Source: Paracoccaceae bacterium
Lineage (GTDB): Bacteria; Pseudomonadota; Alphaproteobacteria; Rhodobacterales; Rhodobacteraceae
Reading direction: 5' to 3'
DNA: 36,239 nucleotides
NCBI GenBank assembly: GCA_902525995.1
Contig: CABZJG010000001.1
Coordinates: 1 to 36,239, forward strand
Part shown: one piece after another, positions 15,734 to 23,512 of the stretch
Layout: each line of letters opens with the position of its first letter
Numbering within the stretch: the first letter of the stretch is position 1
The notes under the pieces: generated by a model
Told to the model about the DNA's origin: nothing
The model's input: only the letters and a program-made list of their open reading frames with translations
The model's database searches: none
Made by a program: the position numbers and the translations under genes

Positions 15734-16750
15734 ATGCTGGACATCTTTAACAACAACGCCTTTGGCGTTACGTCTCTGACCGATGCGGTCAACGAGATGA
15801 AATATCAGCCGACCCGTATCAACGATATGGGTCTTTTCCGCGCCTCGCGGATCACCACGACCTCGATCTCGATTGAGCGTATCGGCAACACCCTGCAACT
15901 CGTGAAACCATCGCCGCGCGGCGGTCCGGGCGAGACCCGCGACAGACCCAAGCGCTCGATGAAATCGTTCAGTGTGCCGCACTTTCAGCGCGATTGGGCG
16001 GTCTACGCGGACGAGGTTCAAGGCGTGCGCGAGATGGGCAAGGAGAACGCGGTCCGCACCGTTCAGGGCGTTGTCGCGGATCGTATGGGCGAGCAGCTTG
16101 ACGACTTCGCGCTGACCGAAGAACACGCTCGTCTGGGCGCAGTTAAGGGTGTTATCACCTATGCGGATGGCGACACTTTGAACCTGTTCTCGGAATTTGG
16201 CGTAGCCCAACACGCGGAGATCAACTTCGACCTGGCTAACAAGAAAGATGGAGATCTGCGCAAAGCGTGCGTCGATGTTATCCGTCTTGAACGCAAGTAT
16301 CTCGGTGCAGTTGGTTTCCGTCACGTCCATGCGTTCTGCGGCGACGACTTTTTCGATGCCTTGCTGAAAAACCCCGAGGTCCGAGCGACCTACGAGGGAT
16401 GGTCAGAGGCAAAAATCCTGCGCGAAAGCTATGTCGGTGCCAATCGCGGCGAGAATCCGATCTTTGAATTTGGCGGGATCGTATTCGAGAACTACGGCGA
16501 GATCGACGACGAGGGCGTCGGTGTGAAAACGGCCAAGTGCCACCTGTTCCCGATGGGTGTCCCGAACTTGTTCCGCACCTACTACGCTCCGGCGGATTAC
16601 ATCGAGACCGTCAATACGCGCGGCAAGCGTCTGTATTCCAAGCAGATGCGGATGCGCAACGACAAGGGTGTCGATGGTGAGATGCAGTCGAACGCGCTGC
16701 AACTTTGCACGCGCCCGAAAACCCTACTGAAAGCAAAAATGGCCGCCTAA
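15734..16750 (+). CDS. Major capsid protein, lambda gpE family
   Basis: The 338-aa protein is a HK97-fold major capsid protein of the lambda gpE type (Phage_cap_E). It begins MLDIFNNNAFGVTSLTDAVN and has the usual block with IERIGNTLQLVKPSPRGGPG near 55-75, F-x-V-P-H-F-x-x-D near 90, and a C-terminal region with F-P-x-G-V-P-x-L-F-R-T-Y-Y-A-P-A-D near 275. The start at 15734 is chosen over TTG 15719 because GGAG lies nine bases upstream of it. Many copies form the shell, with gpD outside. Length matches lambda gpE (341 aa). Confidence 0.93.
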   Translation: MLDIFNNNAFGVTSLTDAVNEMKYQPTRINDMGLFRASRITTTSISIERIGNTLQLVKPSPRGGPGETRDRPKRSMKSFSVPHFQRDWAVYADEVQGVREMGKENAVRTVQGVVADRMGEQLDDFALTEEHARLGAVKGVITYADGDTLNLFSEFGVAQHAEINFDLANKKDGDLRKACVDVIRLERKYLGAVGFRHVHAFCGDDFFDALLKNPEVRATYEGWSEAKILRESYVGANRGENPIFEFGGIVFENYGEIDDEGVGVKTAKCHLFPMGVPNLFRTYYAPADYIETVNTRGKRLYSKQMRMRNDKGVDGEMQSNALQLCTRPKTLLKAKMAA

Positions 16751-16784
16751 CGGCCATCCTCTTACGAGGGACAGGAGAACAGTC

Positions 16785-17198
16785 ATGGCTTCACCTTTTG
16801 ACGCTATCGACGCCGCCGGTCAGGCGGCTATCGCGCAACGGCTTGGTGAGGCCGTGGCCTTTATCGGAATGAAGGGCGGGGATTATTCCTCGGGCCCGGA
16901 CCCCGAGCGGCCGCAGCAAGAAGCGACCGCAATAACTGCGATCAGCCCAAGAATGGGCAAGGTTGCGGACGGTATTCAGGGGCGATCCTCGACCGGATCG
17001 TCTCGCACGCACAACCACAGCGAAATCCTTTTGACGGAGGCCGATTTTGCCGCTCTCGAATGGGAGCCCAAGCGCGACGATGTGGTGCTAATTGATCCGG
17101 GGACACAAAAAGAGCGTCCGTTCACGATCTCGGCCGTTCTGCCCGGGGAGTTCGGTGACGTTCAGATCATCCTATCCGAAGGGAAGGCGACCCCATGA
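16785..17198 (+). CDS. Head-tail joining protein, FII-like
   Basis: The 137-aa protein lies straight after the capsid gene, where lambda and relatives encode the head-tail joining protein FII. The C-terminal half (about 80-130) reads as a beta-barrel with RRDDVVLIDP-like and PFTISAVLPGEFGDVQIIL strands, similar to the FII core, while the N-terminal half is variable. The ATG has ACAGGAGAA upstream. Its stop overlaps the next gene in an ATGA. The fold and function are inferred from position, size and the beta pattern. Confidence 0.55.
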   Translation: MASPFDAIDAAGQAAIAQRLGEAVAFIGMKGGDYSSGPDPERPQQEATAITAISPRMGKVADGIQGRSSTGSSRTHNHSEILLTEADFAALEWEPKRDDVVLIDPGTQKERPFTISAVLPGEFGDVQIILSEGKATP

Positions 17199-17995
17199 GC
17201 AGCCTTGTAGGAATGGCACTGCGAATGACCGCGCGTCGTCTTTTGGACGAGACCACTTTTGCGGGCGGCCGGGTCCACGACAGCGCAATCGCGCCCATCG
17301 ACCATATGGTCGAGAAAGGGAACGACGAGCCATTTATCGTAATTTCTACGGAGGACGAGGAAGCGATCCAAATTCAAGGCCGAGACATCAATGGGGGCCA
17401 CCGCAAGATTGATCTCGTGATCGAGGTGGCTATCGCGCACGCAGTATCTGCGCCGGTTCCCGCCCCCGAAGGTGAGGAAGGGGAGCCACCGGCCCCCGAA
17501 GTCGAGATCGTTATTCCGGCAACGGACGCGGGGATGGAGTTGTCTCTCTCCCTGATCGGCCGCCAGATCATGCGGGCATTGTTCGAGCAAAAAGACAGCC
17601 CTTGGGCGGTTCTGTTCAAGCGGTTCTGCATCAACGTCGAAAAGGTCAGCAACCGGCGCGGCGTCGGCAACAAAGTCGGTGCCCGCTTTGCGGCTCGTCA
17701 AATCATCATCTCGATTGAGTGCCTGCAAGAGCCTTTCTTTGGACACGAGCCCGAGGCGGGTGAGCCTTGGGGGGACTTCCTCGCGCAGATGCTCGACGAC
17801 CCGGAACTCGCGGAGATCGAGCCGCTTGTCAGGGCCACGATCACCGGCAAGCCAGAGATTGAGGCATGGGATCGCGGCCGCTCCGACCAGGGGCTGACCA
17901 AAGAGGCCGCCGAGAACATTGGTATCAGGATGGCGGGCGACTTGGACGAAGGCCCTCCGCTCTTGCAAGACGGGACGCTGGATGATGTCGAATGA
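17195..17995 (+). CDS. Putative tail-completion/terminator protein
   Basis: I cannot assign this 266-aa protein firmly. It has an alpha/beta N-terminal part (about 1-85), a Pro/Glu-rich linker (86-106: PVPAPEGEEGEPPAP), and a second folded region with ARQIIISIECLQEPFFG near 170. It begins in an ATGA overlap with the FII-like gene and overlaps the baseplate spike gene at its end. The slot between head-joining proteins and baseplate genes, and the alternating strand-helix pattern, fit a tail terminator or completion protein. The acidic C-terminus (QDGTLDDVE) is unremarkable. A P2-type gpU gene also exists near 28868, so the roles may be divided. Confidence 0.5.
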   Translation: MSSLVGMALRMTARRLLDETTFAGGRVHDSAIAPIDHMVEKGNDEPFIVISTEDEEAIQIQGRDINGGHRKIDLVIEVAIAHAVSAPVPAPEGEEGEPPAPEVEIVIPATDAGMELSLSLIGRQIMRALFEQKDSPWAVLFKRFCINVEKVSNRRGVGNKVGARFAARQIIISIECLQEPFFGHEPEAGEPWGDFLAQMLDDPELAEIEPLVRATITGKPEIEAWDRGRSDQGLTKEAAENIGIRMAGDLDEGPPLLQDGTLDDVE

Positions 17996-18440
17996 GTTCG
18001 TAAAGCTGGTTCATCGCGTTGCCGAGCTAGAGCGCCGCGCCAAGGGCAATTTTCGGCAAGGCACCGTGGCGGAGGTCGATCCCGCAGCCGGAACGGTCCG
18101 TTTGAAGCTGGGGGCTGGGGAGCAAGGCGATTTTTTGTCGGCCCCGATCCCCTACGCCCAAACGGCCGGGGCCGTGAAGTTTCACAACCCGCCGAGCGTC
18201 GGGCAACAGATGATGGCAATGTCTCCCAACGGAGATTTGCGCCAAGCGGTGGCAATGCCTCTCGGCTTTTCCGACGAGAATGCGAGCCCCAGCGGTGCCG
18301 GGGATCAGCACAAAATGACTTTTGGGTCTGTCACGGTCACGATGGCGGGCGACTCTCTCGTCATTCAAGTCGGAGCCAGCACGGTAACAATCGCGGCCGG
18401 TTCGGTCTCGATCAACAGCCCGAGGATTGATCTGAACTGA
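17985..18440 (+). CDS. Baseplate spike protein, P2 gpV family
   Basis: The 151-aa protein matches the short gpV/Phage_base_V spike: an N-terminal helix (VKLVHRVAELERR), an OB-like domain (GTVAEVDPAAGTVRLKLG, later PSVGQQMMAMSPNGDL) and a C-terminal repetitive beta region (VTVTMAGDSLVIQVG, TVTIAAGSVSINS) expected to form the triple beta-helix of the membrane-piercing needle. The start (ATG 17985, or 17982) lies within the end of the previous gene; a longer frame from 17919 looks unnatural. The PAAR gene follows in a TGATG overlap and should cap the needle. Confidence 0.85.
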   Translation: MSNEFVKLVHRVAELERRAKGNFRQGTVAEVDPAAGTVRLKLGAGEQGDFLSAPIPYAQTAGAVKFHNPPSVGQQMMAMSPNGDLRQAVAMPLGFSDENASPSGAGDQHKMTFGSVTVTMAGDSLVIQVGASTVTIAAGSVSINSPRIDLN

Positions 18441-18733
18441 TGCCCCCAGTCACGAGAAAAGGGGACGCTTGCACCGGCCACGGATGTTGGCCTCCGCGTC
18501 CCAGCACAGCCGGTTCCGGCGACGTATTTGTGAACGGCATCCCCGTTCATAGACAGGGAAATGCTTGGGGGGCCCATACGTGCCCTGCGATCCCAGAAAC
18601 CCACGCAAGCGCCTTGGCCTCCGGCTCGGGCACGGTTTACGCGAACGGCAAACAAGTCGGTCGGGTGGGCGATCCCGTCGCCTGTGGGTCAAGTGTTGCC
18701 GCAGGCAGCGGCAACGTATTTGCGGGCGGATAG
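18440..18733 (+). CDS. PAAR-domain spike-tip protein
   Basis: The 97-aa protein carries a PAAR fold: early RKGDACTGHGCWPPRPST, a central DVFVNGIPVHRQGNAWGAHTCP, and a repeat of the pattern VYANGKQVGRVGDPVACGSS, ending G-S-G-N-V-F-A-G. Conserved Cys and His residues likely bind a metal ion at the sharp tip that caps the gpV needle. It overlaps the spike gene by one base. Complete and typical in length. Confidence 0.9.
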   Translation: MPPVTRKGDACTGHGCWPPRPSTAGSGDVFVNGIPVHRQGNAWGAHTCPAIPETHASALASGSGTVYANGKQVGRVGDPVACGSSVAAGSGNVFAGG

Positions 18734-18759
18734 CTCGCCAGAAACAGGAGACCGCCGTC

Positions 18760-19188
18760 ATGGCCAAACAAACACTTGAGGCCGCGTTGCTCGCGCGGCG
18801 TAGCGATCCACGGGCTCTGCGCGGGGCTATCACCATCGTGAAAGGCAAGCCCCGGATCGTTTTCGGCGTTGTCGGAGAGCATGGGCGCTTTTCGGTCGAC
18901 GTGAAGGGCAACAAAATGACCCTTTGCGATGATCCTTGCGCCGAGGCCCCAGAGCTAGCCGAGGACGACGCGGCCGACGAGCAAGAGCCCGAAACCGGCT
19001 CCGAGGAAGCCGACGCCGCGTCAGACGAGGCCGGTGACGACCCTGAGGGCGGAGGCGAGCCAGAGGCGGCCGCAGAGGCCGAGGTCGAGGCCAGTGTCGA
19101 CGCCGAGGCCCCAGAGGGCGAGGATCGCCCCCTGACCGCCGCAGAAAAGAAGGCCAAGCGGAAAGCCGCGCGGCAACAGAACCGCTAA
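18760..19188 (+). CDS. Baseplate-region protein with long acidic low-complexity tail
   Basis: This 142-aa product is unknown. The first 65 residues look folded (TLEAALLARRSDPRALRGA, then RIVFGVVGEHGRFSVDVKGN). Residues about 66-125 are almost only Glu, Asp, Ala, Gly and Ser. The last 15 are strongly basic (AEKKAKRKAARQQNR). The start at 18760 is supported by ACAGGAG; the longer frame to 18565 reads through the PAAR gene out of frame. It lies between the PAAR and gp25-like genes, so it may be a baseplate accessory or assembly protein. The acid-then-base layout could keep it soluble or bind a partner. Confidence 0.65.
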   Translation: MAKQTLEAALLARRSDPRALRGAITIVKGKPRIVFGVVGEHGRFSVDVKGNKMTLCDDPCAEAPELAEDDAADEQEPETGSEEADAASDEAGDDPEGGGEPEAAAEAEVEASVDAEAPEGEDRPLTAAEKKAKRKAARQQNR

Positions 19189-19200
19189 GGGGAATGAGCC

Positions 19201-19617
19201 ATGACAGGATCGGTTGGGATTGATGCCCTTAACGTCGATTTCGACCGATCCTCGGGCGAAACCCTCGTGGGCTGGCCTGCGGTTGCGCAGAATATCCGCG
19301 AGGGCCTTCTAACGGACTTCGGCACGCGCGTGATGCGTGAACATTTCGGGTCGCTTGTTCCTCGGGCGCTGGGTCGGAATGTGACGCCAGACACGATGCT
19401 TGCTCTGACCGCAAGCATTGCCGCTTTCCTCGACGTGTTCGAGCCACGCTTTCGCGTAACCAAAGCCAAGCCGACCAAGTTTGACCGGAGCGGTGTGGTT
19501 CAGATCGAAATTCAGGGCGAGTATCTACCCCGGGCCCTATTGGGTGACGAGACCGGCAACGGTCTGCAACAGGTCGTCGTGCAACTTGCGGGCGCTAAAT
19601 TTGAGGTGGTCACATGA
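19201..19617 (+). CDS. Baseplate wedge protein, gpW/gp25 family
   Basis: The 138-aa protein is a gp25-like baseplate wedge protein (P2 gpW, T4 gp25), related to the lysozyme-like sheath initiator that links wedge and sheath. It has the pattern N-I-R-E-G-L-L-T-D-F-G-T-R-V-M-R-x-x-F-G-S near 32-51 and a C-terminal strand region with QIEIQGEYLP. GGGGAATGAGCC lies just before the ATG. Its end overlaps gene J by four bases. The family call is clear. Confidence 0.88.
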   Translation: MTGSVGIDALNVDFDRSSGETLVGWPAVAQNIREGLLTDFGTRVMREHFGSLVPRALGRNVTPDTMLALTASIAAFLDVFEPRFRVTKAKPTKFDRSGVVQIEIQGEYLPRALLGDETGNGLQQVVVQLAGAKFEVVT

Positions 19618-20507
19618 GTTCGATTGACCTTTCCCGGTATCCCGCCCCCGAGGTTCTTGAGGATCTGGGATATGAAGAAATCTTTGACGAGATCAAAGAG
19701 CATTTTCTGTCTCAGTTCCCGAAAAGCGAGGCGGAGGCAGCCGAGAAAGGCGTGCCGACCCGTGTAAAGGCCGCGCTCCTGATGGATGTCGAGGGCAATC
19801 TGGTCGTCAAAGCTCTGCAAGCCTACGCCTATCACGCGACCCAGATGCGGGCCCGTGTGAACGATGCTGCTAAGGCAACGATGCTGCCCTATGCAACTGG
19901 CACCGACCTCGACAATCTGGCGGCCTTCTACATGGTTGAACGCAAAGAGGGCGAGAGCGACACGGAACTCAGGGAGCGGTTGGTCCTTGCCGTCGACGGG
20001 TTCTCTACTGCCGGTCCGGTCGGGGCCTATAAGTTTCACGGCCTTTCGGCAGACGCGGATGTCAAAGACATCGGCGTTCAAAGTCCGACACCGGGCCAGG
20101 TTCTTATCACAGTGCTTTCGCGCTCGGGCAACGGGACCGCCACTCAGGCTTTGCTCGATATCGTTTATAGGGATTTAAACAATGAGGACGTGCGCCCCCT
20201 GACGGATCATGTCGTGGTTCAGGCGGCGACGGTCAATCACTATCAGATCGACGCGGACATCTGGTGTTACGGCAACGCGGACAGCACCATGGTCCGTGCG
20301 GACGCAGAGAAAGCTGCCCAAGCTTACGCTGACGCGATGCACCGCCTCGGCCATGACGTGACTATCTCGGGCCTTCACCGAGCGCTACAACAGTCCGGGG
20401 TTCAGCGCGTCGAGATCAATCAACCGTTGGCAAGTGTTGTGAATGACGCCCACGAAGCTTCGTTCTGCACCGCTGTCAAAGTCAGTTATGAGGGGATCGA
20501 TGTTTGA
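19614..20507 (+). CDS. Baseplate assembly protein J
   Basis: The 297-aa protein fits P2 gpJ, a core wedge component (T4 gp6 relative). It contains A-T-G-T-D-L-D-N-L-A near 96-105, a region with R-E-R-L-V-L-A-V-D-G-F-S-T-A-G-P-V-G-A-Y near 121-140, P-T-P-G-Q-V-L-I-T-V-L-S near 160-171, and R-P-L-T-D-H-V-V-V near 193-201. These match the conserved core of the family. It overlaps the gp25-like gene before it (ATGA) and the gpI gene after it. Confidence 0.92.
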   Translation: MSSIDLSRYPAPEVLEDLGYEEIFDEIKEHFLSQFPKSEAEAAEKGVPTRVKAALLMDVEGNLVVKALQAYAYHATQMRARVNDAAKATMLPYATGTDLDNLAAFYMVERKEGESDTELRERLVLAVDGFSTAGPVGAYKFHGLSADADVKDIGVQSPTPGQVLITVLSRSGNGTATQALLDIVYRDLNNEDVRPLTDHVVVQAATVNHYQIDADIWCYGNADSTMVRADAEKAAQAYADAMHRLGHDVTISGLHRALQQSGVQRVEINQPLASVVNDAHEASFCTAVKVSYEGIDV

Positions 20508-21072
20508 TGGCGATATCGTGTCGGTCCTGCCCCGGCACTCTACCGAATTTGAGCTGGCACTAGAGCAAGCCTCTATGTGGTTAGCTCGAAATGGCGGGCC
20601 GGTAAATACGTGGAATCCTGAGACGTGTCCTCCTGAATTTTTGCAAGTTCTTTCTTGGGGGCTGTCGGGGGACTTTTGGGACGCCAACTGGGCCGAGGAT
20701 GACCAAAGGTCATATGTAAGGGCTACAATCGATGTTCACCGCAAAAAGGGAACGATTGGTGGAGTAAAGCTGGCCTTGAAATCTGCTGGCTACGGCGATG
20801 CCATAGTCTTAGAGCGCTACGGCTGGGATTTTCATGACGGTCAGCGGAGCCGGGATGGTTCTATTCGCCGTTACCCGCCGGATCATTGGGCTGAGTATCG
20901 CGTTATACTGGCCCGACCCATTACAATCGCTCAAGCCGATCAGGTTCGGGAAATTCTAGACGCGACCGCCCCCACTCGGTGTCGCCTCAAGGCGCTTGAT
21001 TTTGCTCAAGCGGCATATCTTTACAACGCCCGCCTCACTCGCGACGGGACTAGCACGAGAGGAATTGTCTAA
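20500..21072 (+). CDS. Tail protein I (P2 gpI family)
   Basis: The 190-aa protein is a P2 gpI-type baseplate protein that links the wedge to the tail fibre. Typical features are PEFLQVLSWGLSGDFWDANW near 45-64, K-G-T-I-G-G-V-K-L-A-L-K-S-A-G-Y near 80-95, and a C-terminal P-T-R-C-R-L-K-A-L-D-F. The start at 20500 lies in an overlap with the gpJ stop and has GAGGGG upstream; a longer frame to 20443 is out of place. It ends in a TAATG overlap with the collar-fibre gene. Confidence 0.88.
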   Translation: MFDGDIVSVLPRHSTEFELALEQASMWLARNGGPVNTWNPETCPPEFLQVLSWGLSGDFWDANWAEDDQRSYVRATIDVHRKKGTIGGVKLALKSAGYGDAIVLERYGWDFHDGQRSRDGSIRRYPPDHWAEYRVILARPITIAQADQVREILDATAPTRCRLKALDFAQAAYLYNARLTRDGTSTRGIV

Positions 21073-21794
21073 TGGCAAATCTTCAAGAAAACGCTGTTTG
21101 GGAAACCGGCATCTATCAGCTTGAGCAAAATGATCCGGTCCTTGGTGGCCCTCCTGATCTTGCGCAAGAGCAGGGCTTTGACAATGTACCTCACCAACTG
21201 CTGGCCAACCGCACGGCATGGCTCAAGGTTCAGATAGAGAAACTAAAACAGACGCTCACCGATCTGACCAATGGTGCGCCCGATGCGTTGGACACGCTAA
21301 ACGAGTTGGCGGCTGCGCTCGGCGATGATCCGAATTTTGCGGCCACGGTACTGCAGCAACTTGCAACCTCTGGCGCACCGGCGGGGGCGGTAATGCCCTT
21401 TGCTTTCACCACACCGCCCACGGGTTGGTTGAAATGTAATGGTGCGGCTTTGAACCGTTCATCTTATCAAGAACTATTCAGCAAGATAGGCACCGCCTTT
21501 GGTGCTGGAAATGGCTCAACAACGTTCAATATTCCGGACATGCGCGGCGAGTTTTTGCGCGGTTGGGACAATGGGCGAGGCGTAGATGCAGGGCGCGTCT
21601 TTGGTTCTCAGCAAGGTGATCAAATAAGATCTCATAGGCACAACCTCTATGGAGACGGGGATTTTGATTGGACTTCCAACAATCGCTCAGGCGTAAGTGG
21701 AAATGGGAGCAGAGTTCAGGGACACAGCGCTTACTTTGGTGGCAATGAAACGCGACCACGCAATGTGAGCCTATTGTTTTGCATTAAGTATTGA
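21072..21794 (+). CDS. Short tail fibre with phage tail-collar domain
   Basis: The 240-aa protein has an N-terminal attachment part (about 1-80) and a phage tail-collar domain from about 100: GAVMPFAFTTPPTGWLKCNG, then YQELFSKIGTAFG, FNIPDMRGEFLRGWD near 155-170, and the usual end E-T-R-P-R-N-V-S-L-L-F-C-I-K-Y. These belong to receptor-binding short fibres. It follows gpI with a one-base overlap, as P2 genes H and G follow I. It is shorter than P2 gpH, so host binding may rest on this fibre together with proteins coded near 30.5-31.5 kb. Confidence 0.87.
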   Translation: MANLQENAVWETGIYQLEQNDPVLGGPPDLAQEQGFDNVPHQLLANRTAWLKVQIEKLKQTLTDLTNGAPDALDTLNELAAALGDDPNFAATVLQQLATSGAPAGAVMPFAFTTPPTGWLKCNGAALNRSSYQELFSKIGTAFGAGNGSTTFNIPDMRGEFLRGWDNGRGVDAGRVFGSQQGDQIRSHRHNLYGDGDFDWTSNNRSGVSGNGSRVQGHSAYFGGNETRPRNVSLLFCIKY

Positions 21795-21805
21795 GGAAGA
21801 ACGCC

Positions 21806-22510
21806 ATGACTGTGCTCTATCACTTTCATTCGATCACCGGTGAACACCTCGCCACCACGGAGGCGGACCTTGACCCCATCGACAAGGTCCCAATGGTGCC
21901 GGCTCATGCCACCCTCATGAAACCACCCCCCAAGCAAGCGGGCAAGGTAGCCTGTTTCGACGGCAAAGTTTGGGCGCTCAAATTGGATCAACGTGGTCAA
22001 TCCTATTGGACGCATGAGGGAGATCATGTGGAGATCACGGAGATCGGTATAAGTAAGCCAGAGGATGCCTTGGACGCTGCCCCGCCCACACCACGCAAGG
22101 ATCAACTGACGGATGCGCTCGCCCAAATCGATGCCGAACACGCCCGCTTTCTGCGAGATCTAACAGGTGGTGCCACCGCCGAGGAGCGTGACACATGGAA
22201 AGTAAAAGAGGAAGCGGCCCGCGCCATGATCGCAGGTACGGCCACCCAAGGCCAAACCACCATGATCACCTTTGAGGCTGATGGCGATGGCACTGATCCT
22301 ATGGTGCTGGCACAAACCATCCTCGCCAAGGCCGAAGCCTATCAAACCCTCATTGGCATGGCGGCGGGCCTCAAGGTAAAGGCTAAAGCGGCCATCATGG
22401 GAGCAACCAATGAGGCCGTGCTGCTCGATCAGGTAGAAACGCAGATCGAGGTTGTATTCACGCAGCTTGCCCAAGACATGCAGGCCGCCCTAGCTCAGCT
22501 ACAGGGGTAA
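21806..22510 (+). CDS. Tail-fibre-associated protein (fibre assembly or DUF4376-like)
   Basis: The 234-aa protein begins MTVLYHFHSITGEHLATTEADLD and has the usual layout of fibre-assembly proteins in marine and rhizobial phages: a short N-terminal beta region (about 1-90: 'F-D-G-K-V-W-A' and S-Y-W-T-H-E-G-D), then a long helical region (about 100-234). GAGGAAG lies before the ATG at 21806; the 15-base longer TTG start is less likely. It is the partner of the collar fibre, perhaps as chaperone. The helical tail resembles the DUF4376 region. Identity is suggested by composition and position. Confidence 0.6.
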   Translation: MTVLYHFHSITGEHLATTEADLDPIDKVPMVPAHATLMKPPPKQAGKVACFDGKVWALKLDQRGQSYWTHEGDHVEITEIGISKPEDALDAAPPTPRKDQLTDALAQIDAEHARFLRDLTGGATAEERDTWKVKEEAARAMIAGTATQGQTTMITFEADGDGTDPMVLAQTILAKAEAYQTLIGMAAGLKVKAKAAIMGATNEAVLLDQVETQIEVVFTQLAQDMQAALAQLQG

Positions 22511-22514
22511 AATC

Positions 22515-22753
22515 ATGCCCTGCCTCGCCTTTTACCGAGGGCAGCGCACAATCAGTCAGACTGGGACGCTTACCGCGCATATGTACCGGAACGCGCCAGC
22601 GCTTCCATTAAGTTCAGCGGCGATCAGCAGCACTGGTTCTATGGCGTCGGATAGCTGCGGTTTGCAATCACACTCCCATATTGGGGCTTTGGCTACAACG
22701 ACACCGACCACACAGGTACCGCGACCGCGTATGTCGCGCCGACCGACTTCTAA
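22515..22753 (+). pseudogene. Disrupted small unknown gene (amber codon, probable frame change)
   Basis: The frame ending at TAA 22751 reads natural-looking protein (SDWDAYRAYVPERASASIKF, later LPYWGFGYNDTDHTGTAT) but contains a TAG at 22652, between F-Y-G-V-G and L-R-F-A-I-T. It has no start codon of its own. The good ATG (22515, GGGG upstream) is in another frame, which gives low-quality protein after about ten codons. A frame change near 22545 and a TGG-to-TAG change would explain both. The product is not known to me. Confidence 0.5.
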
Positions 22754-22766
22754 GGAGGCCCTAACC

Positions 22767-23108
22767 ATGCCGAGATGGTGCGCCCGAGGCGGCTCAAGGG
22801 GGTGGGTTACGACCCGCCCTCTTTCGTGGTCCTTGGGTAAAAAAGGCAGTCCCCACATCTTGGAAATCCCTGAGGGGCGCGAGTTTGAAAGCAGTGTTCC
22901 TTGGTATCTCCACTGGGCGATGTCCCCGGACGATCCTCGTTTCTTGCTCTCGGCGTGTATCCACGACCATTTGCTTGAAGCCGATTATCGACCGTTCTTT
23001 GCGGTAGCCGAATGGTATGACGCCGCACGGTTTTCCAAGGTCAATAAATGGAATGCTTTGTTCCGTTCATTTTTCATTTTGGTGGTGACTATCGCGAACC
23101 GAAAGTAG
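22767..23108 (+). pseudogene. DUF1353-family phage protein, frameshifted
   Basis: The downstream frame (to TAG 23106-23108) reads LGKKGSPHILEIPEGREF, then SSVPWYLHWAMSPDDPRFLLSACIHDHLLE, the normal DUF1353 pattern with its HD-like I-H-D. Upstream of about 22838 this frame gives unnatural Trp/Cys/Arg-rich sequence, while another frame reads VRPRRLKGVGYDPPSFVVLG and then stops at TAA 22838. One extra base near 22835-22838 joins them as V-V-L-G-K-K-G-S. A strong ribosome binding site (AAGGAGG 22752-22758) lies before ATG 22767. The role of DUF1353 proteins in phages is unclear. Probably inactive, unless a +1 shift at GGG TAA occurs. Confidence 0.6.
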
Positions 23109-23126
23109 GCGAAAGGAGACACTGGC

Positions 23127-23468
23127 ATGTATGAACACAAAGCAATCGTGACGAGCGTTTACGACGCCGACACAATCACCGCCAACATCGACTTAGGGTT
23201 CGGGATTTGGACCTTTAAGCAAAAGATCAGGCTATTCGGCATCGACGCCCCCGAATTGCATGGGGTCGAAAAGCCGGAGGGCACGATTTCACGGGACTAG
23301 CTCCGTGAAGGGATTTTGGGGAAAGAGATCGTCCTCAAAGCCCATCAACCCGGAACGGGCAAAGGCAAATATGGTCGTTGGCTTGGGGACGTTTTCGTTC
23401 TGGGCGAGACCGTCAGCCCCAACCAGCAGATGGTTGATTTGGGGCTCGAAGAGCCTGCGTCCTACTGA
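23127..23468 (+). pseudogene. Staphylococcal-nuclease-like protein with internal amber codon
   Basis: A single frame from ATG 23127 (AAAGGAG upstream) to TGA 23466-23468 reads as an SNase/thermonuclease homologue: VTSVYDADTITANIDLG, then KIRLFGIDAPE (the Arg and Glu pair of the active site), then after the break LREGILGKEIVLKA and KYGRWLGDVFV. The only interruption is a TAG at 23298-23300 in ISRD-TAG-LREG, where Trp is the usual residue, so a TGG-to-TAG change is likely. The truncated 57-aa product lacks half of the beta-barrel. No signal peptide is present. It is probably a moron gene that has been switched off. Confidence 0.7.
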
Positions 23469-23477
23469 ACTGAAACC

Positions 23478-23491
23478 GCCCGCTTGCGGGC
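23478..23491. promoter_or_regulatory. Short GC hairpin before the sheath gene
   Basis: GCCCG-CTTG-CGGGC forms a five-base-pair stem with a tetraloop, 22 bases before the sheath ATG, without a T-run. It may protect the mRNA 5' end or limit read-through. Weak evidence. Confidence 0.3.
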
Positions 23492-23512
23492 ACATTGTAC
23501 GGAGTTTTGCAA

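Noticed and set aside
22652..23300. TAG stop codon recoding by the phage
   Set aside because: Two TAG codons fall inside reading frames, but TAG also ends several intact genes here (large terminase, PAAR, gpZ-like). Recoding is unlikely; nonsense mutation fits better.
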